Assembly: GCA_001931535.1 (NCBI GenBank)
Contig: CP016211.1
Coordinates: 1,020,501-1,084,500, forward strand
Reading direction: 5' to 3'
Length of the DNA: 64,000 bases
Source: Minicystis rosea
GTDB taxonomy: Bacteria > Myxococcota_A > Polyangia > Polyangiales > Polyangiaceae
Under the pieces are notes generated by a model. It did no database searches. It was given only the letters and a program-made list of their open reading frames with translations, and was not told the DNA's origin. Positions within the stretch are counted from its first letter, which is position 1. Every line of letters starts with the position of its first letter. Positions 35,767-47,106 of this stretch are shown here, piece after piece. The position numbers were made by a program, and so were the translations under genes.

Positions 35767-35894
35767 CTAGCAGGATGGTGATAAACGTCGCGAGCGCTCC
35801 GAAGCTAGGGAGCGAGACCGAGGAATCCTCGGCGATTTTGAGGGAGCGCGACCGACGATTCGGGGCGCGAAGCAGTTCATCACCATCCTGCTAG
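35767..35894. repeat. 128-bp element with perfect 16-bp terminal inverted repeats
   Basis: CTAGCAGGATGGTGAT (35767-35782) is exactly inverted at 35879-35894. A central palindrome CCGAGGA-A-TCCTCGG spans 35818-35832. A 15-base direct repeat AGGGAGCG(A/C)GACCGA occurs at 35807 and 35841. The whole can fold into a long imperfect hairpin. Possibly a MITE-like element or structured RNA between the divergent lipoprotein and kinase genes. Confidence 0.7.
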
Positions 35895-35990
35895 CCCCTG
35901 TTCTCGCGGGGTGTAAGTCCTTCGGGGGCTTCGCCCGTATAGGTACAAACGTGAGCCCCCTCGCGCCGGGGCCGTGAGGAGACCGGACGG

Positions 35991-37210
<1,220 letters not shown>

Positions 37211-37214
<4 letters not shown>

Positions 37215-40200
37215 AATCGCGCGGGCTCGCCCACGGCTCGCCCGCGCTCGCAGGCTTCGCCGAGGGCGATCCGCTCGCGCCCATCGGCCGCGCGTCGCGC
37301 CTCGCGAGCCCGCCCGACGCGGAGATCTGGCGCCTCGCGCGCGCCGATGAAGCGACCGCGAAGAGGCTCCTCGATCTCGGTGCCGCCGGCGTCGGCGGCT
37401 TCATCGCCGGTGGCATCGACGGCGACGACGTGTGGCTCGCGCGCCGCGCCTCGGGCACCACGCTCCACGATGCGCTCCGCGCCCGCAAAGGTGCTTGGCC
37501 CTGGCGTGATGCCGTAGGCCTCGTGGCGACGCTTGCGAGGGCGCTCGCAGCCTGCGAGAGAGCCGCGCTCTTTCCCGGCCCGCTGACACCCGAGACCGTG
37601 ATCGTGCGCGACGGTCACGCCATCCTGCCCGCTGCAGGTCTCGTGGGCGCGCTCGCCGGTGCACCCGAGGCTGCGCCGCGCCGCGCGGACACCGCGTCGC
37701 CCTTGTGGATCCCGCCTGCGCAGCTCGACGGCGCTGCGTGGGACGGCGCGGCCAACCGCCATGCGCTCGGCCTCTTGCTCTATCGCCTCTTGTCCGGCGA
37801 GCACCCTTTCGCCGGCGGCGGTCTGCGCCATGCGCTCGACGAAGCCGCGCGGCGCGCCCCGCCTCCCTTTCGCGACGCCGTCGCCGCCGCGCTGCCGGCC
37901 GGTTTGCAGAGCCTCACGCTTCGCATGCTGGATCCCGACGACGGCGTGCGGCCCGGAGGCGCGGCCGAGATCGCCGAAGCGCTCGCCGGATTCGCCCAAG
38001 CGAGCGCGGGCACTGTCCGCGAGATCTCCTCCGGAATCGCTCCCGCTCCGACGATTCCCTCGGGAGGCGCAATCGGGCAGGGGAGGGCACACGGGAAATT
38101 CGTTGGAGCTCAAACGATCTCGGACGACGCGCGCAGCGCGGAGGACGGCGCCGCGCCGAAGCCCCGCGCGATCGCGAAGGCTGCCGCGTCTTCACCGAGC
38201 GTGCCCACCGCGGGCAAGCGAGCGGTCGCGCCTGCGAAGGCCGCGCCGCGTTGGCCGCTCGTCGCAGGCGCAGCGGTCGCGATCGGCGCGCTCGCGGTGG
38301 CAGCAGGATCGTCGCCTCCACAGGCCGCGCCCGCGTCGTCGGCCACATCGCTCGTCGCGCCCGCGCCGCCGCTCACGCAGGCGCGCACCTCGGCTTCGGA
38401 TTGCGCGGCCTGCCATCCGCGACAGGCCGCCGAGTGGCGCCGATCGGTGATGGCGCACTCGGTGAAGAGCCCGCTCTTCAACGCCCTCGAAAGCCTCATC
38501 GAAGAGCAGGTCGGCCGCGATCGCGATTGCCCGAACGGTGCGGGCATCCTCCGCAAGGCGAACGCGTCCACCGCCTGCCGCGATCGCGCGAGCGGCACGC
38601 CCGTCACCGGATCCGGCGGCGAGCATTGGTGCGTCAACTGCCACGTTCCGGCCGAGAAGCTCGACACCCCCATGCCGGCCTGGGACGGCCGATCCGGCGG
38701 CGATCCCAAGAGCCGCTTCCCCGTGCGCGATCTCATCGGCGAGCGCGCCCTCGAAGGCATCTCGTGCGGCTTCTGTCACGAGGTACACGGGCCCGTCGCC
38801 GCGCGCGGGCGCGGTGGATACGAGGGCAACGCCACCTGGACGTCGTTCGTCACGGGCGCCGTCTTCGCTGCCCGCCCCGAGGACGGTCGCGGGCTCGTCG
38901 GGATCGGCAACAGCGGTTACGACCTGCGCCCGGAGGACTTCCTGGTCGGTCGTCAATCGGGACGCGAGCTCCTCGCCGGCGCGCACCTGCCCACGCCGCG
39001 CGCCTCCCGCGCGTACCTGCGCAGCAGCGAGTTTTGCGGGAGCTGCCACGACGTGCGGCTCTTCGGCACCGACACCGTCGGTGTCGCGCGCGGCGAGCAC
39101 TTCAAACGTCTTCGCAATGCATACTCCGAGTGGGCCGCTTGGTCTCAAGCGGAGACGCGCGCCGGACGCACGCCCGCCTCCTGTCAGGATTGTCACATGA
39201 GCGCGTTCCCCGGTGTCTGCGAGCCTGATCCCAGTGGATCCGCGAGCGACCCCGAGTGTCCCAAGGGCCATCGCTTCGTGTCGCGCGCCCCCGGCGCGCT
39301 CCCCAAAGGCCGTGTCGCCGAGAGCTCGGGATCGCGTGTCGCCGTGACGACGCATTACTTCTCCGGCGTCGATGTGCCTTTGGGCCGCGATTACCCTTCA
39401 TCCCTCGTCGACGAGCCGACTGTCGATTTGCACGGCATCCCATTGTCGGCGCGGCGGCGGCGGGACGCGCTCCTCCGCCGCACCTTCCGCTTCGCTCTCG
39501 GCACTGCGCGTCGCGGAGGAAATGGCCTCGAAATCCCGCTCGAAATCGAGAACGTCGGCGCCGGTCACCGCGTGCCCGCGGGCTTCAGCCAAGAGCGCGA
39601 GATTTGGGTCCACCTCGTGGTGCGCGATGGCGACGGGCGCGCGCTCTACGAGGTCGGCCGCGTCGATCGCCCCGACGAGGATCTGCGCGACAAGGTGTTC
39701 ATCCGCGTGAGCACGCGCGGCGACGAGGATCGCGCCGGCCGCCCCGTGGGCCTCTTCGGCGCCGACGTGCGCGACGGGCCCGACGTCGGCACGTGGCAGC
39801 CGCCGCCCGCGCTCGGAGGCACGTCGTTCCGCGGCCGCGGCCTCGTGAACTTCCAGAATGGCTTTCTCCGTTGCGTGCGCTGCATCGGCACCGTCGCCGC
39901 AGATGGTCATTGCGAGCCCGGCCCGGGCCAGAGCGACACGCGCGCCGCCCGCTTCGTCGACGGCGACTACGACATCGACACGGGTGCTTGTCGGTCGAAC
40001 CTCTCGGGGGCGAATGCGCTCTTCGAAACGTACTTCCCCGTGGGCGCGCTCGACGCCAGCCGCGGTTTGGTCAAAGGGCCCGACGCCATCATCGATACCC
40101 GATCTCTGCCGCCGAACGTGCCCATTCGCTATACGTACGATCTCTCCACGAGCGGACGGCGCGGGCCCTTCAAGGTCGAAGCGCGCCTCCTGTTCCGCGC

Positions 40201-40351
40201 GTTTCCACCCTTCTTGATCAAGGCCTTTGCATCCTACGAGCGCGAGCAATCCTCTCGCGGCCTCCGGCCGAGCGGACCGCTCGTGACGGAGGAAGCGCTC
40301 GGCCGGCTCGAAGTCGTGGAGGTTGCGCGGGCCGAGACCGAGATTCGATGA
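37211..40351 (+). CDS. Pseudokinase-transmembrane-pentaheme cytochrome c fusion
   Basis: 1046 residues. Residues ~20-290 follow the kinase fold: FPGPLTPETVIVRDGHAILPAAGLV aligns with the HRDLKPEN...DFG region but lacks HRD and DFG, and PPAQLDGAAWDGAANRHALG aligns with the SPEQ...DLYCLG region. A catalytic Lys is also not evident, so it is a pseudokinase. One membrane helix (~347-367) follows, then an external domain with five CxxCH heme-c sites (Cys398, 474, 519, 609, 658) resembling c554-type multiheme proteins (CAACHPRQAAEWRRSVMAHS). Residues ~760-1046 are beta-rich. Coupled to the active kinase gene. Confidence 0.9.
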
Positions 40352-40648
40352 CACCTTTTCATGTCGCGGGAGAACTAGGCCGTTGCCATCGTCATCGCTC
40401 CGTGACCGGCGCTCTCGCCCTCGAGTCGGCACGGGCGCTCCACCACGTCGCGCCGCATGCAGCACCGGAGTCGACTCATCTCGCTCAGCTCCAACCGCGT
40501 TGAGGCCCGTGGATGACATCTCGTTGCGCGTGAGCATCGCGCCGGGGCGCGCCGGCGTGGTGGTGCGCCCGACCACGAGGGCGGTGCGCGGCCCCGGCCC
40601 TGCGGGAAGAGGTTGTGCATGGGCGCGGCTCGACGATAATGCGGCGCC

Positions 40649-41125
40649 ATGCGGTCCCTCCACGCGGCGATCGGCGCCGGTTTGCTCGTCCTCCTCGCCG
40701 GGTGCGAGAAGCCGAAGCACTACACGACCACCGTGGAGGTCACGAAAATCCGGCGTTTCGGCCAGGATCCGAAGGTGCCGGGCGTCACCGAGATGGAGCT
40801 CAAGTTCGCCGAGTGCCCCGGCGAGGCCATCAAGGTGCTGCGCGCCGACAAGTCGTTCAGCGAGTGCGGCAGCAAGCTCAAGCGCGGCGACAAGGTCCCT
40901 GCCGAGGTGGTCCTCAGCTATTCGCGCGAGCGGAGCAGCTACCGTAACGACATCGTCCGCATCGACGATTGCGCGGTGAAGGTCGACCCGAAGGATGAGG
41001 CCAACTACGAGCTGGTGCAGCAGTGCCGCGACCTCGTGGCCACCGGCATGGAGGTGGGGGTGCACTGCGATCGCACGCGCAGCCCCGAGCTCCTCGCCAA
41101 GTGCCCCTGGCTCCGCCGGCGCTGA
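40649..41125 (+). CDS. Small Cys-containing lipoprotein
   Basis: 158 residues. Signal AAIGAGLLVLLAGC, mature beta-rich part with six Cys (AECPGEAIKVL, FSECGSK, DDCAVKV, QQCRDL, VHCDRTR, AKCPW), enough for three disulfides. No family recognised. It follows the cytochrome fusion after a 297-base gap in which I see no gene, so co-transcription is doubtful. Confidence 0.72.
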   Translation: MRSLHAAIGAGLLVLLAGCEKPKHYTTTVEVTKIRRFGQDPKVPGVTEMELKFAECPGEAIKVLRADKSFSECGSKLKRGDKVPAEVVLSYSRERSSYRNDIVRIDDCAVKVDPKDEANYELVQQCRDLVATGMEVGVHCDRTRSPELLAKCPWLRRR

Positions 41126-41438
41126 TCGCGCGCGCTCGCGAGGCCGGCAGCGTCGTGCTCGGCGCCGCGTGATCCACACGCGCGCTCTTCGTCACGCGTC
41201 GCTCGACCAACGCTCCTCCGAAGCTCGCCTCGACCCTGCGAGCGAGGGCGCCCGTCACGTGAGCATGTCACGCGCGTCATACCTGCGGCTGCCGGCTCGA
41301 GGTCTGCGACCGGCGCAGTGATCGGGCTTTCCGGCGCGCGGCCCACGCTGACACAGATGCGGTCGGTGTCTCGCGATCTCTCCATCGGCGTTGGGCACAC
41401 GTGTTGCAGTTCGGATACACACCGAGAGGAGAATCTTC
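41126..41438. other. Intergenic region, nothing clear
   Basis: 313 bases between two plus-strand lipoprotein genes. No coding frame, terminator or repeat could be supported. Confidence 0.35.
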
Positions 41439-42203
41439 ATGCGAACAAGCACCCTTACCCTTGCGCTCGGCGTTGCGACCCTCGGCCTCCTGGTCGGCTG
41501 CGGAGGTGGTGAGCCGACCGTGACAGGCACCATCCCGGAGCAGCTCGAAGCGCTCTCCGTCGAGGCGTGGGATGGATCGAGCAATCCGCAGAACCTTTCC
41601 GGCAAGCTGACCGTGGGCGGCTCCGACCGTGATTTCGCGCTCTCTATGGAGATCAATGGCCTGCAGACGGCGTTTCGGGTGCACTCGCCCGGCGCGTTCC
41701 CCCTCGCGACGCTCGCGGGCGAGGCGATGCAGATCGAGACCACGGACATCGAGGGCGGCAGCTCGAGCTTGTTCGTGACCGACGCATCGGGGCTCTTGTA
41801 CGTCGGTGTCTTCGGTGACGATCCCTCCATCGCCGCCGCAGAGAAGCGCTTCGGCAGCGGCTTCATCCGTTTGGGCGACGAGGTCGCGCGCCAGACCGAC
41901 GAGTCCTTCATCTGGTCCTATCGCAAGGCCGTTTTCGACACCGACGACGGCGACGTCGCGCTCGATCCCGGCGAGGTGAAGTTCCTCCATCTCAACGGCG
42001 TCACGTGGCGCGCGGTGGTGACCGCGTCGTACACGGTCACGACCAACCCCGAGGCGGACGAGCTGCCCGGCTGCTCGCCCGAAGGCCTGCTCGGCTTCGA
42101 GCTCCTCCGCGTCACCGAGGCCACCGCGAGCGAGGCGCCGATTCGCCGCTCCAGCACGCTCGGGCCCGCGGCCGCCGGCTGCTTCGCTTCCAGCTTCGAG
42201 TGA
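41439..42203 (+). CDS. Lipoprotein of unknown function, 254 aa
   Basis: Signal TLTLALGVATLGLLVGC and strong RBS GAGGAG at good spacing. The mature protein is acidic, with no recognised family. A segment VFDTDDGDVALDPGEVKFL could bind calcium. Two Cys near the C-terminus (LPGCSPEG, AAGCFASSFE) may form a disulfide. Stand-alone gene. Confidence 0.75.
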   Translation: MRTSTLTLALGVATLGLLVGCGGGEPTVTGTIPEQLEALSVEAWDGSSNPQNLSGKLTVGGSDRDFALSMEINGLQTAFRVHSPGAFPLATLAGEAMQIETTDIEGGSSSLFVTDASGLLYVGVFGDDPSIAAAEKRFGSGFIRLGDEVARQTDESFIWSYRKAVFDTDDGDVALDPGEVKFLHLNGVTWRAVVTASYTVTTNPEADELPGCSPEGLLGFELLRVTEATASEAPIRRSSTLGPAAAGCFASSFE

Positions 42204-42405
42204 CGCCCTCGACGACGCGCCGAGCCACCGCTGCACCACACGACAACGGCTGCGCTCTGCACGCGGCAACCGACGACATCATCCCAGACATCACACCGCC
42301 CATCGCCCGGTGACATCGATGTGGCTCGAGAGACGCGTTCGCCTGCGCCGTGAGGCCACGGCGTCGGGCGAACGCGGTTGACGCCGGCAGGCGCATCGCA
42401 CCCAG

Positions 42406-43014
42406 ATGACGCCCATGCGCTGGCCTCTCGAAGCACACCGGCTCGACGACACGCACGTCTTCCTCGCGGGGGAGCTGCCCGTCGGGCGCCGCCTGGATGC
42501 CACTGCATTCGAGCGCCTCTGGTCGCTGCGCCCGGACACGTTCCACGAGATCACGATGGGCGGTCGCAAGGTCAAGACCCCTCGCTGGCAGCAGGCTTAC
42601 GGCGCCGACTATCGTTATACGGGCAACGTCAACCGCGCTCTCCCCGTGCCGGACGAGCTCGCGCCGCTGCACGCATGGGCGCGCGCCGAGCTCGACGATC
42701 GCCTCAATGGCCTCTTGCTCAATTGGTACGACGCCGACAATGCGCACTACATCGGCAAGCATCGCGACAGCATCGCCAACATGGTGCACGGCGCGCCCAT
42801 CGTCACCATCTCGTTCGGCGCCGAGCGCGCCTTCCGCTTGCGGCCTTGGCGCGGCACGGGCTTTCGCGACTTCGCGGCCCGCGATGGAGCGTTGTTCGTG
42901 ATGCCGTGGGAGACGAACCGCGCCTTCACCCACGAAGTCCCGCACTCCGCCGCGAGCCGCGGCCGCCGCATCTCGGTCACGCTCCGCGCCTTCCAGAGCG
43001 AGCGCTTCGATTGA
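42406..43014 (+). CDS. AlkB-family 2-oxoglutarate/Fe(II) dioxygenase
   Basis: 202 residues. AlkB fold hallmarks: PRWQQAYGADYRYTGN, LLLNWYDADNAHYIGKHRDS (Fe ligands His and Asp), ISFGAERAFRLRP, MPWETNRAFTHEVPH (second His) and GRRISVTLRAF (2-oxoglutarate Arg). Family enzymes repair alkylated nucleic acid bases by oxidative demethylation; some act on RNA or protein. The N-terminal ~40 residues replace the nucleotide-recognition lid of E. coli AlkB, so substrate choice is open. ATG 42406 or 42415 could be the start. Confidence 0.92.
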   Translation: MTPMRWPLEAHRLDDTHVFLAGELPVGRRLDATAFERLWSLRPDTFHEITMGGRKVKTPRWQQAYGADYRYTGNVNRALPVPDELAPLHAWARAELDDRLNGLLLNWYDADNAHYIGKHRDSIANMVHGAPIVTISFGAERAFRLRPWRGTGFRDFAARDGALFVMPWETNRAFTHEVPHSAASRGRRISVTLRAFQSERFD

Positions 43015-43027
43015 TGCGGTCGGCCGC

Positions 43028-43780
43028 TCATCGTTGAATGCCCGAGAAACCCTTCCTCCCGGGCGCCCAATACGCAACGTTGGTGATCTGCTTCGACGAT
43101 ACACCCGACTTGCGGAGGGATTTGTAGAGGCGCTGAATCGACGACGCCTTTCCCGTGAAGATGCCTTGTGCCTCTCGGCCCGCTTTGAAGGCCTCGAGCA
43201 CCTGATGTTCGATCCGTTCGAGGTGGCGATCGTCGTGCTCGCGAGGCATCAGCGTCACGTCGTCCGTCACGCCGATCCGATCGAGGACGGCGTGTGAATC
43301 TTCGGTCGAGCTGACCTCGAAGACGAAGAGCACGTCGCGCAGCCCGAACGGCGTCGCGCGCATCGCCGCCGCCGTGCTGAACGAGGTCTCGTCGCCGAAG
43401 AAGATCGCCGGCCGGCGCAGGGCATTCAGGTTCACCGCCGCTCGAGGGCCCGCCAGGAAGCGTCGCTCGCCGATGCTCGCGGAGGCGAGCCACGCCGAGC
43501 CGATCCCGTTCCCGTGGACGTAGCCGAGAAACTCGGCAGTCCCCGTGCGCGGATCGAAGGCGAGCGGCGTGTACGCTCGATGCTCCCAGCCGGCGAAGGC
43601 GATCTGGATCATGTCTCCGGGCGTCCAAGCCCGATCTTCGAGGTCCGCACCGGCCATGGTGACGAGGCGGAAGCGCTCGCCGATGGGCTCGATCTTGCGG
43701 ACTTCGGCTTGGCGAGCAATGAGCCGGTACAACGTCGCTTCGACGACGCCAGACGGCGTCGCCGTTTCTCGGAGAGTCAT
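43028..43780 (-). CDS. SIP-type flavin reductase (siderophore-interacting family)
   Basis: 250 residues. FAD-binding barrel (GERFRLVTMAGADLEDRAWTP, EHRAYTPLAFDP) followed by a C-terminal NAD(P)H domain (RRPAIFFGDETSFSTAAAM, QGIFTGKASSIQRLYKSL). Relatives use NAD(P)H to reduce ferric siderophores or flavin. ATG overlaps the stop of the upstream gene (ATGA), so it is the second gene of an operon under the divergent AraC-type regulator. No siderophore genes are near, so iron release is only a family-level expectation. Confidence 0.85.
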   Translation of the reverse strand: MTLRETATPSGVVEATLYRLIARQAEVRKIEPIGERFRLVTMAGADLEDRAWTPGDMIQIAFAGWEHRAYTPLAFDPRTGTAEFLGYVHGNGIGSAWLASASIGERRFLAGPRAAVNLNALRRPAIFFGDETSFSTAAAMRATPFGLRDVLFVFEVSSTEDSHAVLDRIGVTDDVTLMPREHDDRHLERIEHQVLEAFKAGREAQGIFTGKASSIQRLYKSLRKSGVSSKQITNVAYWAPGRKGFSGIQR

Positions 43781-46017
43781 CGTGCACGGCCTCCATCGGT
43801 GTTTGCAGTATCGACCCTGTGTGTCTGCGCATTCGTGGTCTCCGCCGCCTCGATCTCGATCGTCGTCGGCGAGAGCGGGCGAGCGACGCACGTCAGAATG
43901 AAGCCGCGCGCACGCTCCTCGGCGGTAAGCGTGTTGGGGTCATCCATCTCGACCTCTCCGCGCACGAGCGCGACCCGGCACTCACCGCAGTTGCCCATCG
44001 TGCACGAGAACGGCATCGGCAGGCCCGCGTCGAGTCCCGCTTCGAGAAGCGTCTTGCCCGCCGGTACATCGACGGCGCCGATGCGCCGGCCGCCTTGCTC
44101 GACGATCATGGGCAGTTGGCGAGCAGTGACGCGCTTGCGCCGGGCTCCGCCGCGCGGGGAAGAGAACCGCTCTTCGTGAATGCGTTCGGCCGCGACACCG
44201 ATGCTCGTGAGCATGCGCCTCGCGCCGCGCATCATCGGCTCGGGCCCGCACACGAAGAAGCGTGCGTGCGGCATCGGCGCAAGGCGCATCAGCTCTTCGC
44301 GGAGCGTGGCCTCGTCCAGCAGGCCACTGCCGCCCGACCAATCCGCGGGCGGTTTCTCCAAGACGTGCCGCAGCGTAAACCGCTCGCCGTATTGGTCCCG
44401 AAGGGCTGCGAGCGACGCGGCGAAGATGATGTCCGTCTCGGAGCGATTGCCATAGAGCAGCGCGACTCGGCTGTTCGGCTCCTTCGCGAGCACCGTTCGT
44501 GTGATGCTCATCATCGGCGTGATCCCGCTGCCGCCTGCGATGAGCACGAGATCGCGGCGCGCAGACGCGTCGCTCTCGATGCAGAACGTGCCCGAAGGGC
44601 CGATGATTTCGAGCCTGTCTCCAGGCCGAGCGCTCTCGTTCACATGGCTCGAGCAGCGCCCGCCGGGCACGCGCTTGATCGTCAGCGCCAAACGAGCCTC
44701 GCCCGGAACCGAAGAGGCCGAGTACGCACGGCGGACGCGCTCGCCTTCGATCTCGACGCACAGCGTGAAGTACTGACCTGTTTTGAAGAGAAATGGCGCG
44801 CCCGAAGGATCTTCCAACAGCAACGTGACCGCATCGGCGGTCTCGCGGATCACCGCGGCGACGCGCACGACGCGGGCACCGAGGGCGCCGAGGTTCGAAG
44901 ATGCTTTGGTTTCGAAGGCGGCAGGCTGCTCGTAACCCTCGTCCGCGAGCCCCTTGCGATAACCGAAATCGATGAGACGACGGATGGCGGCGGGGAAGGC
45001 ACCGAGGGTGCTCCCGAGCAGGCGGAGCGCTGTGGCCTTCACGCCGCGACCTTTGTTCCGCGCGAGATGCTGCGCTGCCATGCCCATCAAGTCGGGCGCG
45101 TCGGACCGATCGAGGTGCGTCGACGCGAGCCACAGATTCGATGCCTGTACGGCTTCGTTGGCGAGGACGTCCGCGCGCTCCACGCGAATCACCAGAGCGA
45201 GCTGCGGAGCCTTTCCCGCCAATGCCATCGTGGACAGGAGCGCTGCATCGTCGGTCGCGTATGCCGTGCCGCGCACGTGGAGGACGTCGTCGCGGCCTGG
45301 AACCACCGCGGCGACGGAGATCTGATCGCACATCAACAGGTTGTGGAGCGTGTCCGTACGCTGGTTGCCCCTGCGATCGGGAATGACGAGCGTGTGCCCG
45401 TCGAGGATTCGCAGAAACCCAGGATGGTCGCCGCGTGGGCTCGTGTCGCTCGACCCTTTGGAATCCCACGACGACACGACGGCGAAGGGGGAAGAGGCGA
45501 GAAAGCCTGCGACTGCCGTCGTGCGCAGAGGTCCTGTCTCGTCGTTGCTCGCGACATGCGCGTTCGCGCCAGATGTCGCGGGAGCCGCTCGCGCGGCGTT
45601 CCACAGGCCCGATCGGAGAATGCTCCTCGCGCAGTGCACGTAGGCTTCTTCGACGGCGACGACGACCTGGCCCACGCCGCGTTCGGCCACCGAGCCATTG
45701 AGACGAAGCGTCTCGCCGACGCCGGGCAGGAGGAACACGAGCGAGACGCCGCTGCCGGGCTTCGGTGCGGGATGACCGCTCGGGAGATCGAAGGCAATCC
45801 GCGTCGGCGAGTTCATGTGCGCGAAACCTCTTTGGCCACCGATGAAGGTGGTGTGAGGGACGTTCGCGGCATCGCGGAAGCCGAAGCCGGCGACGGGGGC
45901 GCTCGCCAAGACGCGGCGGCATCCATCGTCAAGCGCGTCGATTTGCTTCATCAGCACGGCGGGGCTCGGCGTGCCGATGATGGCTTCGAGCTCGGGTGCG
46001 GTCGTGAGTCTGCGCAT
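43777..46017 (-). CDS. PNPOx-PNPOx-ferredoxin reductase-[2Fe-2S] fusion
   Basis: 746 residues. Two pyridoxamine-phosphate-oxidase-like split barrels (~20-190 and ~190-330; RTTAVAGFLASSPFAVVSSWD, TDTLHNLLMCDQISVAAVV), then an FNR-type module (~370-610: RRAYSASS FAD site, AGGSGITPMMS and FVCGPEPMM NAD(P) sites) and a plant-type [2Fe-2S] ferredoxin (~645-730: CTMGNCGEC...C). Electrons can pass from NAD(P)H through FAD to the cluster and perhaps to the barrels. ATG 46017 is preferred to the GTG at 46035. Divergent from the AraC-type gene. Confidence 0.88.
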   Translation of the reverse strand: MRRLTTAPELEAIIGTPSPAVLMKQIDALDDGCRRVLASAPVAGFGFRDAANVPHTTFIGGQRGFAHMNSPTRIAFDLPSGHPAPKPGSGVSLVFLLPGVGETLRLNGSVAERGVGQVVVAVEEAYVHCARSILRSGLWNAARAAPATSGANAHVASNDETGPLRTTAVAGFLASSPFAVVSSWDSKGSSDTSPRGDHPGFLRILDGHTLVIPDRRGNQRTDTLHNLLMCDQISVAAVVPGRDDVLHVRGTAYATDDAALLSTMALAGKAPQLALVIRVERADVLANEAVQASNLWLASTHLDRSDAPDLMGMAAQHLARNKGRGVKATALRLLGSTLGAFPAAIRRLIDFGYRKGLADEGYEQPAAFETKASSNLGALGARVVRVAAVIRETADAVTLLLEDPSGAPFLFKTGQYFTLCVEIEGERVRRAYSASSVPGEARLALTIKRVPGGRCSSHVNESARPGDRLEIIGPSGTFCIESDASARRDLVLIAGGSGITPMMSITRTVLAKEPNSRVALLYGNRSETDIIFAASLAALRDQYGERFTLRHVLEKPPADWSGGSGLLDEATLREELMRLAPMPHARFFVCGPEPMMRGARRMLTSIGVAAERIHEERFSSPRGGARRKRVTARQLPMIVEQGGRRIGAVDVPAGKTLLEAGLDAGLPMPFSCTMGNCGECRVALVRGEVEMDDPNTLTAEERARGFILTCVARPLSPTTIEIEAAETTNAQTHRVDTANTDGGRAR

Positions 46018-46047
46018 CGGGGATGTGCCTCGCACGATGGCACCGAG

Positions 46048-46081
46048 CGCGGTTGACCGCGTTACGAAGTCCGGACAAATT
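46048..46081 (+). promoter_or_regulatory. Promoter with operator-like palindrome before the AraC gene
   Basis: A perfect palindrome CGCGGT-TG-ACCGCG (46048-46061) overlaps a -35-like TTGACC (46053-46058). A 17-base spacer leads to the -10-like CAAATT (46076-46081). The region separates the AraC-type gene from the divergent flavoprotein operon, so it may control both. Confidence 0.5.
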
Positions 46082-46097
46082 GTTTTTCGAAACGGCC

Positions 46098-47090
46098 ATG
46101 GCTCAGAAACGCAAGGACGTCTCCTCGCCGCGCGACGTGAGCTCCACCGTCCACGACTCGGGATGGACGATCGATGGAGACCTCCACATCGCCGGCGATT
46201 CGGGCGGCTCGGTGCTGGAGGCGCTCGCGACGCGCTTCACGCTCGAGGCGCGCGGTCGTTGGAAGACGGCGGTCGCGCGGCCCGCCAACGCGGTCGGCCT
46301 GAGCATGGCTGCCGGTGGGCTCGAGAGCGACTTCCACACGCATCGCGAGTCGCAGCTCGTCTATCTCGTGCGAGGCGAGCTCACGTGCGAGGCGTCGAGC
46401 GCGCTCTGGATCGTGCCGCCGCAGTCCGCGCTGTGGATCCCGGCGTTGGTGAGCCACAAGATTCGGGCGCGCGCGCCCCTCGAGGGATACAGCCTCTTCG
46501 TCGAGCCGGACGCCGCGCCGAACCTGCCGCGGGATTGCTGTGCCGTCTCCGTGACGCCGCTGTTTCGCGAGCTGCTCCTTCGCATCGCGGCGCGACCGGC
46601 GCTCTACGATCTCGATGGGCCGGACGCTCGGCTCGTGCGCGTCCTCATCGACGAGCTGGCGGCCGCGGTGATCGAGAAGCATCGCCTGCCGATGCCCGTC
46701 GATGCGCGCCTTCGGCGCCTCGTCGACGCCATGACGGCGCACCCCGCCGACGGCGCGACGATGAAGACGTGGGCCAAACGAATCGGCGTGGGAGAGCGCA
46801 CGCTGAACCGCCTCCTCGTTCAGGAGACCGGGCTCAGCTTCGGCCGCTGGCGACAGCAACTTCACATCATCTTGGCGATTCAACAGCTCTCACGAGGCGA
46901 GAAGGTGCAGAGCGTCGCGACCGATCTCGGCTACGAGAGCGCGAGCAGCTTCGTCACCATGTTCCGGAGAGCGCTCGGCACTTCGCCGGCGCGCTACATG
47001 GCGCCTCGCCTCGCGTCGGAATCGCGAGCGCTCGATACGAGAAGTGGAGCGGAGATTCCGGGTCGGAGACGAACGCGAGCGCCTCGCTGA
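46098..47090 (+). CDS. AraC-family regulator with cupin sensor domain
   Basis: 330 residues. N-terminal cupin-like AraC ligand domain (DFHTHRESQLVYLVRGELTC, PPQSALWIPALVSHKI) and C-terminal double HTH (MKTWAKRIGVGERTLNRLLVQETGLSFGRWRQQ, SVATDLGYESASSFVTMFRRALGTSPARY), as in the subgroup where the cupin directly binds the effector. ATG 46098 is chosen by domain start; the RBS is weak. Divergent location 80 bases from the PNPOx-flavoprotein gene makes that operon the likely target. Confidence 0.92.
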   Translation: MAQKRKDVSSPRDVSSTVHDSGWTIDGDLHIAGDSGGSVLEALATRFTLEARGRWKTAVARPANAVGLSMAAGGLESDFHTHRESQLVYLVRGELTCEASSALWIVPPQSALWIPALVSHKIRARAPLEGYSLFVEPDAAPNLPRDCCAVSVTPLFRELLLRIAARPALYDLDGPDARLVRVLIDELAAAVIEKHRLPMPVDARLRRLVDAMTAHPADGATMKTWAKRIGVGERTLNRLLVQETGLSFGRWRQQLHIILAIQQLSRGEKVQSVATDLGYESASSFVTMFRRALGTSPARYMAPRLASESRALDTRSGAEIPGRRRTRAPR

Positions 47091-47106
47091 GGAGCCTGCC
47101 TTGGGC

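Noticed and set aside
39398..41179. 593-codon minus-strand open frame opposite the cytochrome fusion
   Set aside because: Antisense shadow of a gene with five CxxCH motifs; its own translation is low in structure and lacks a start signal.
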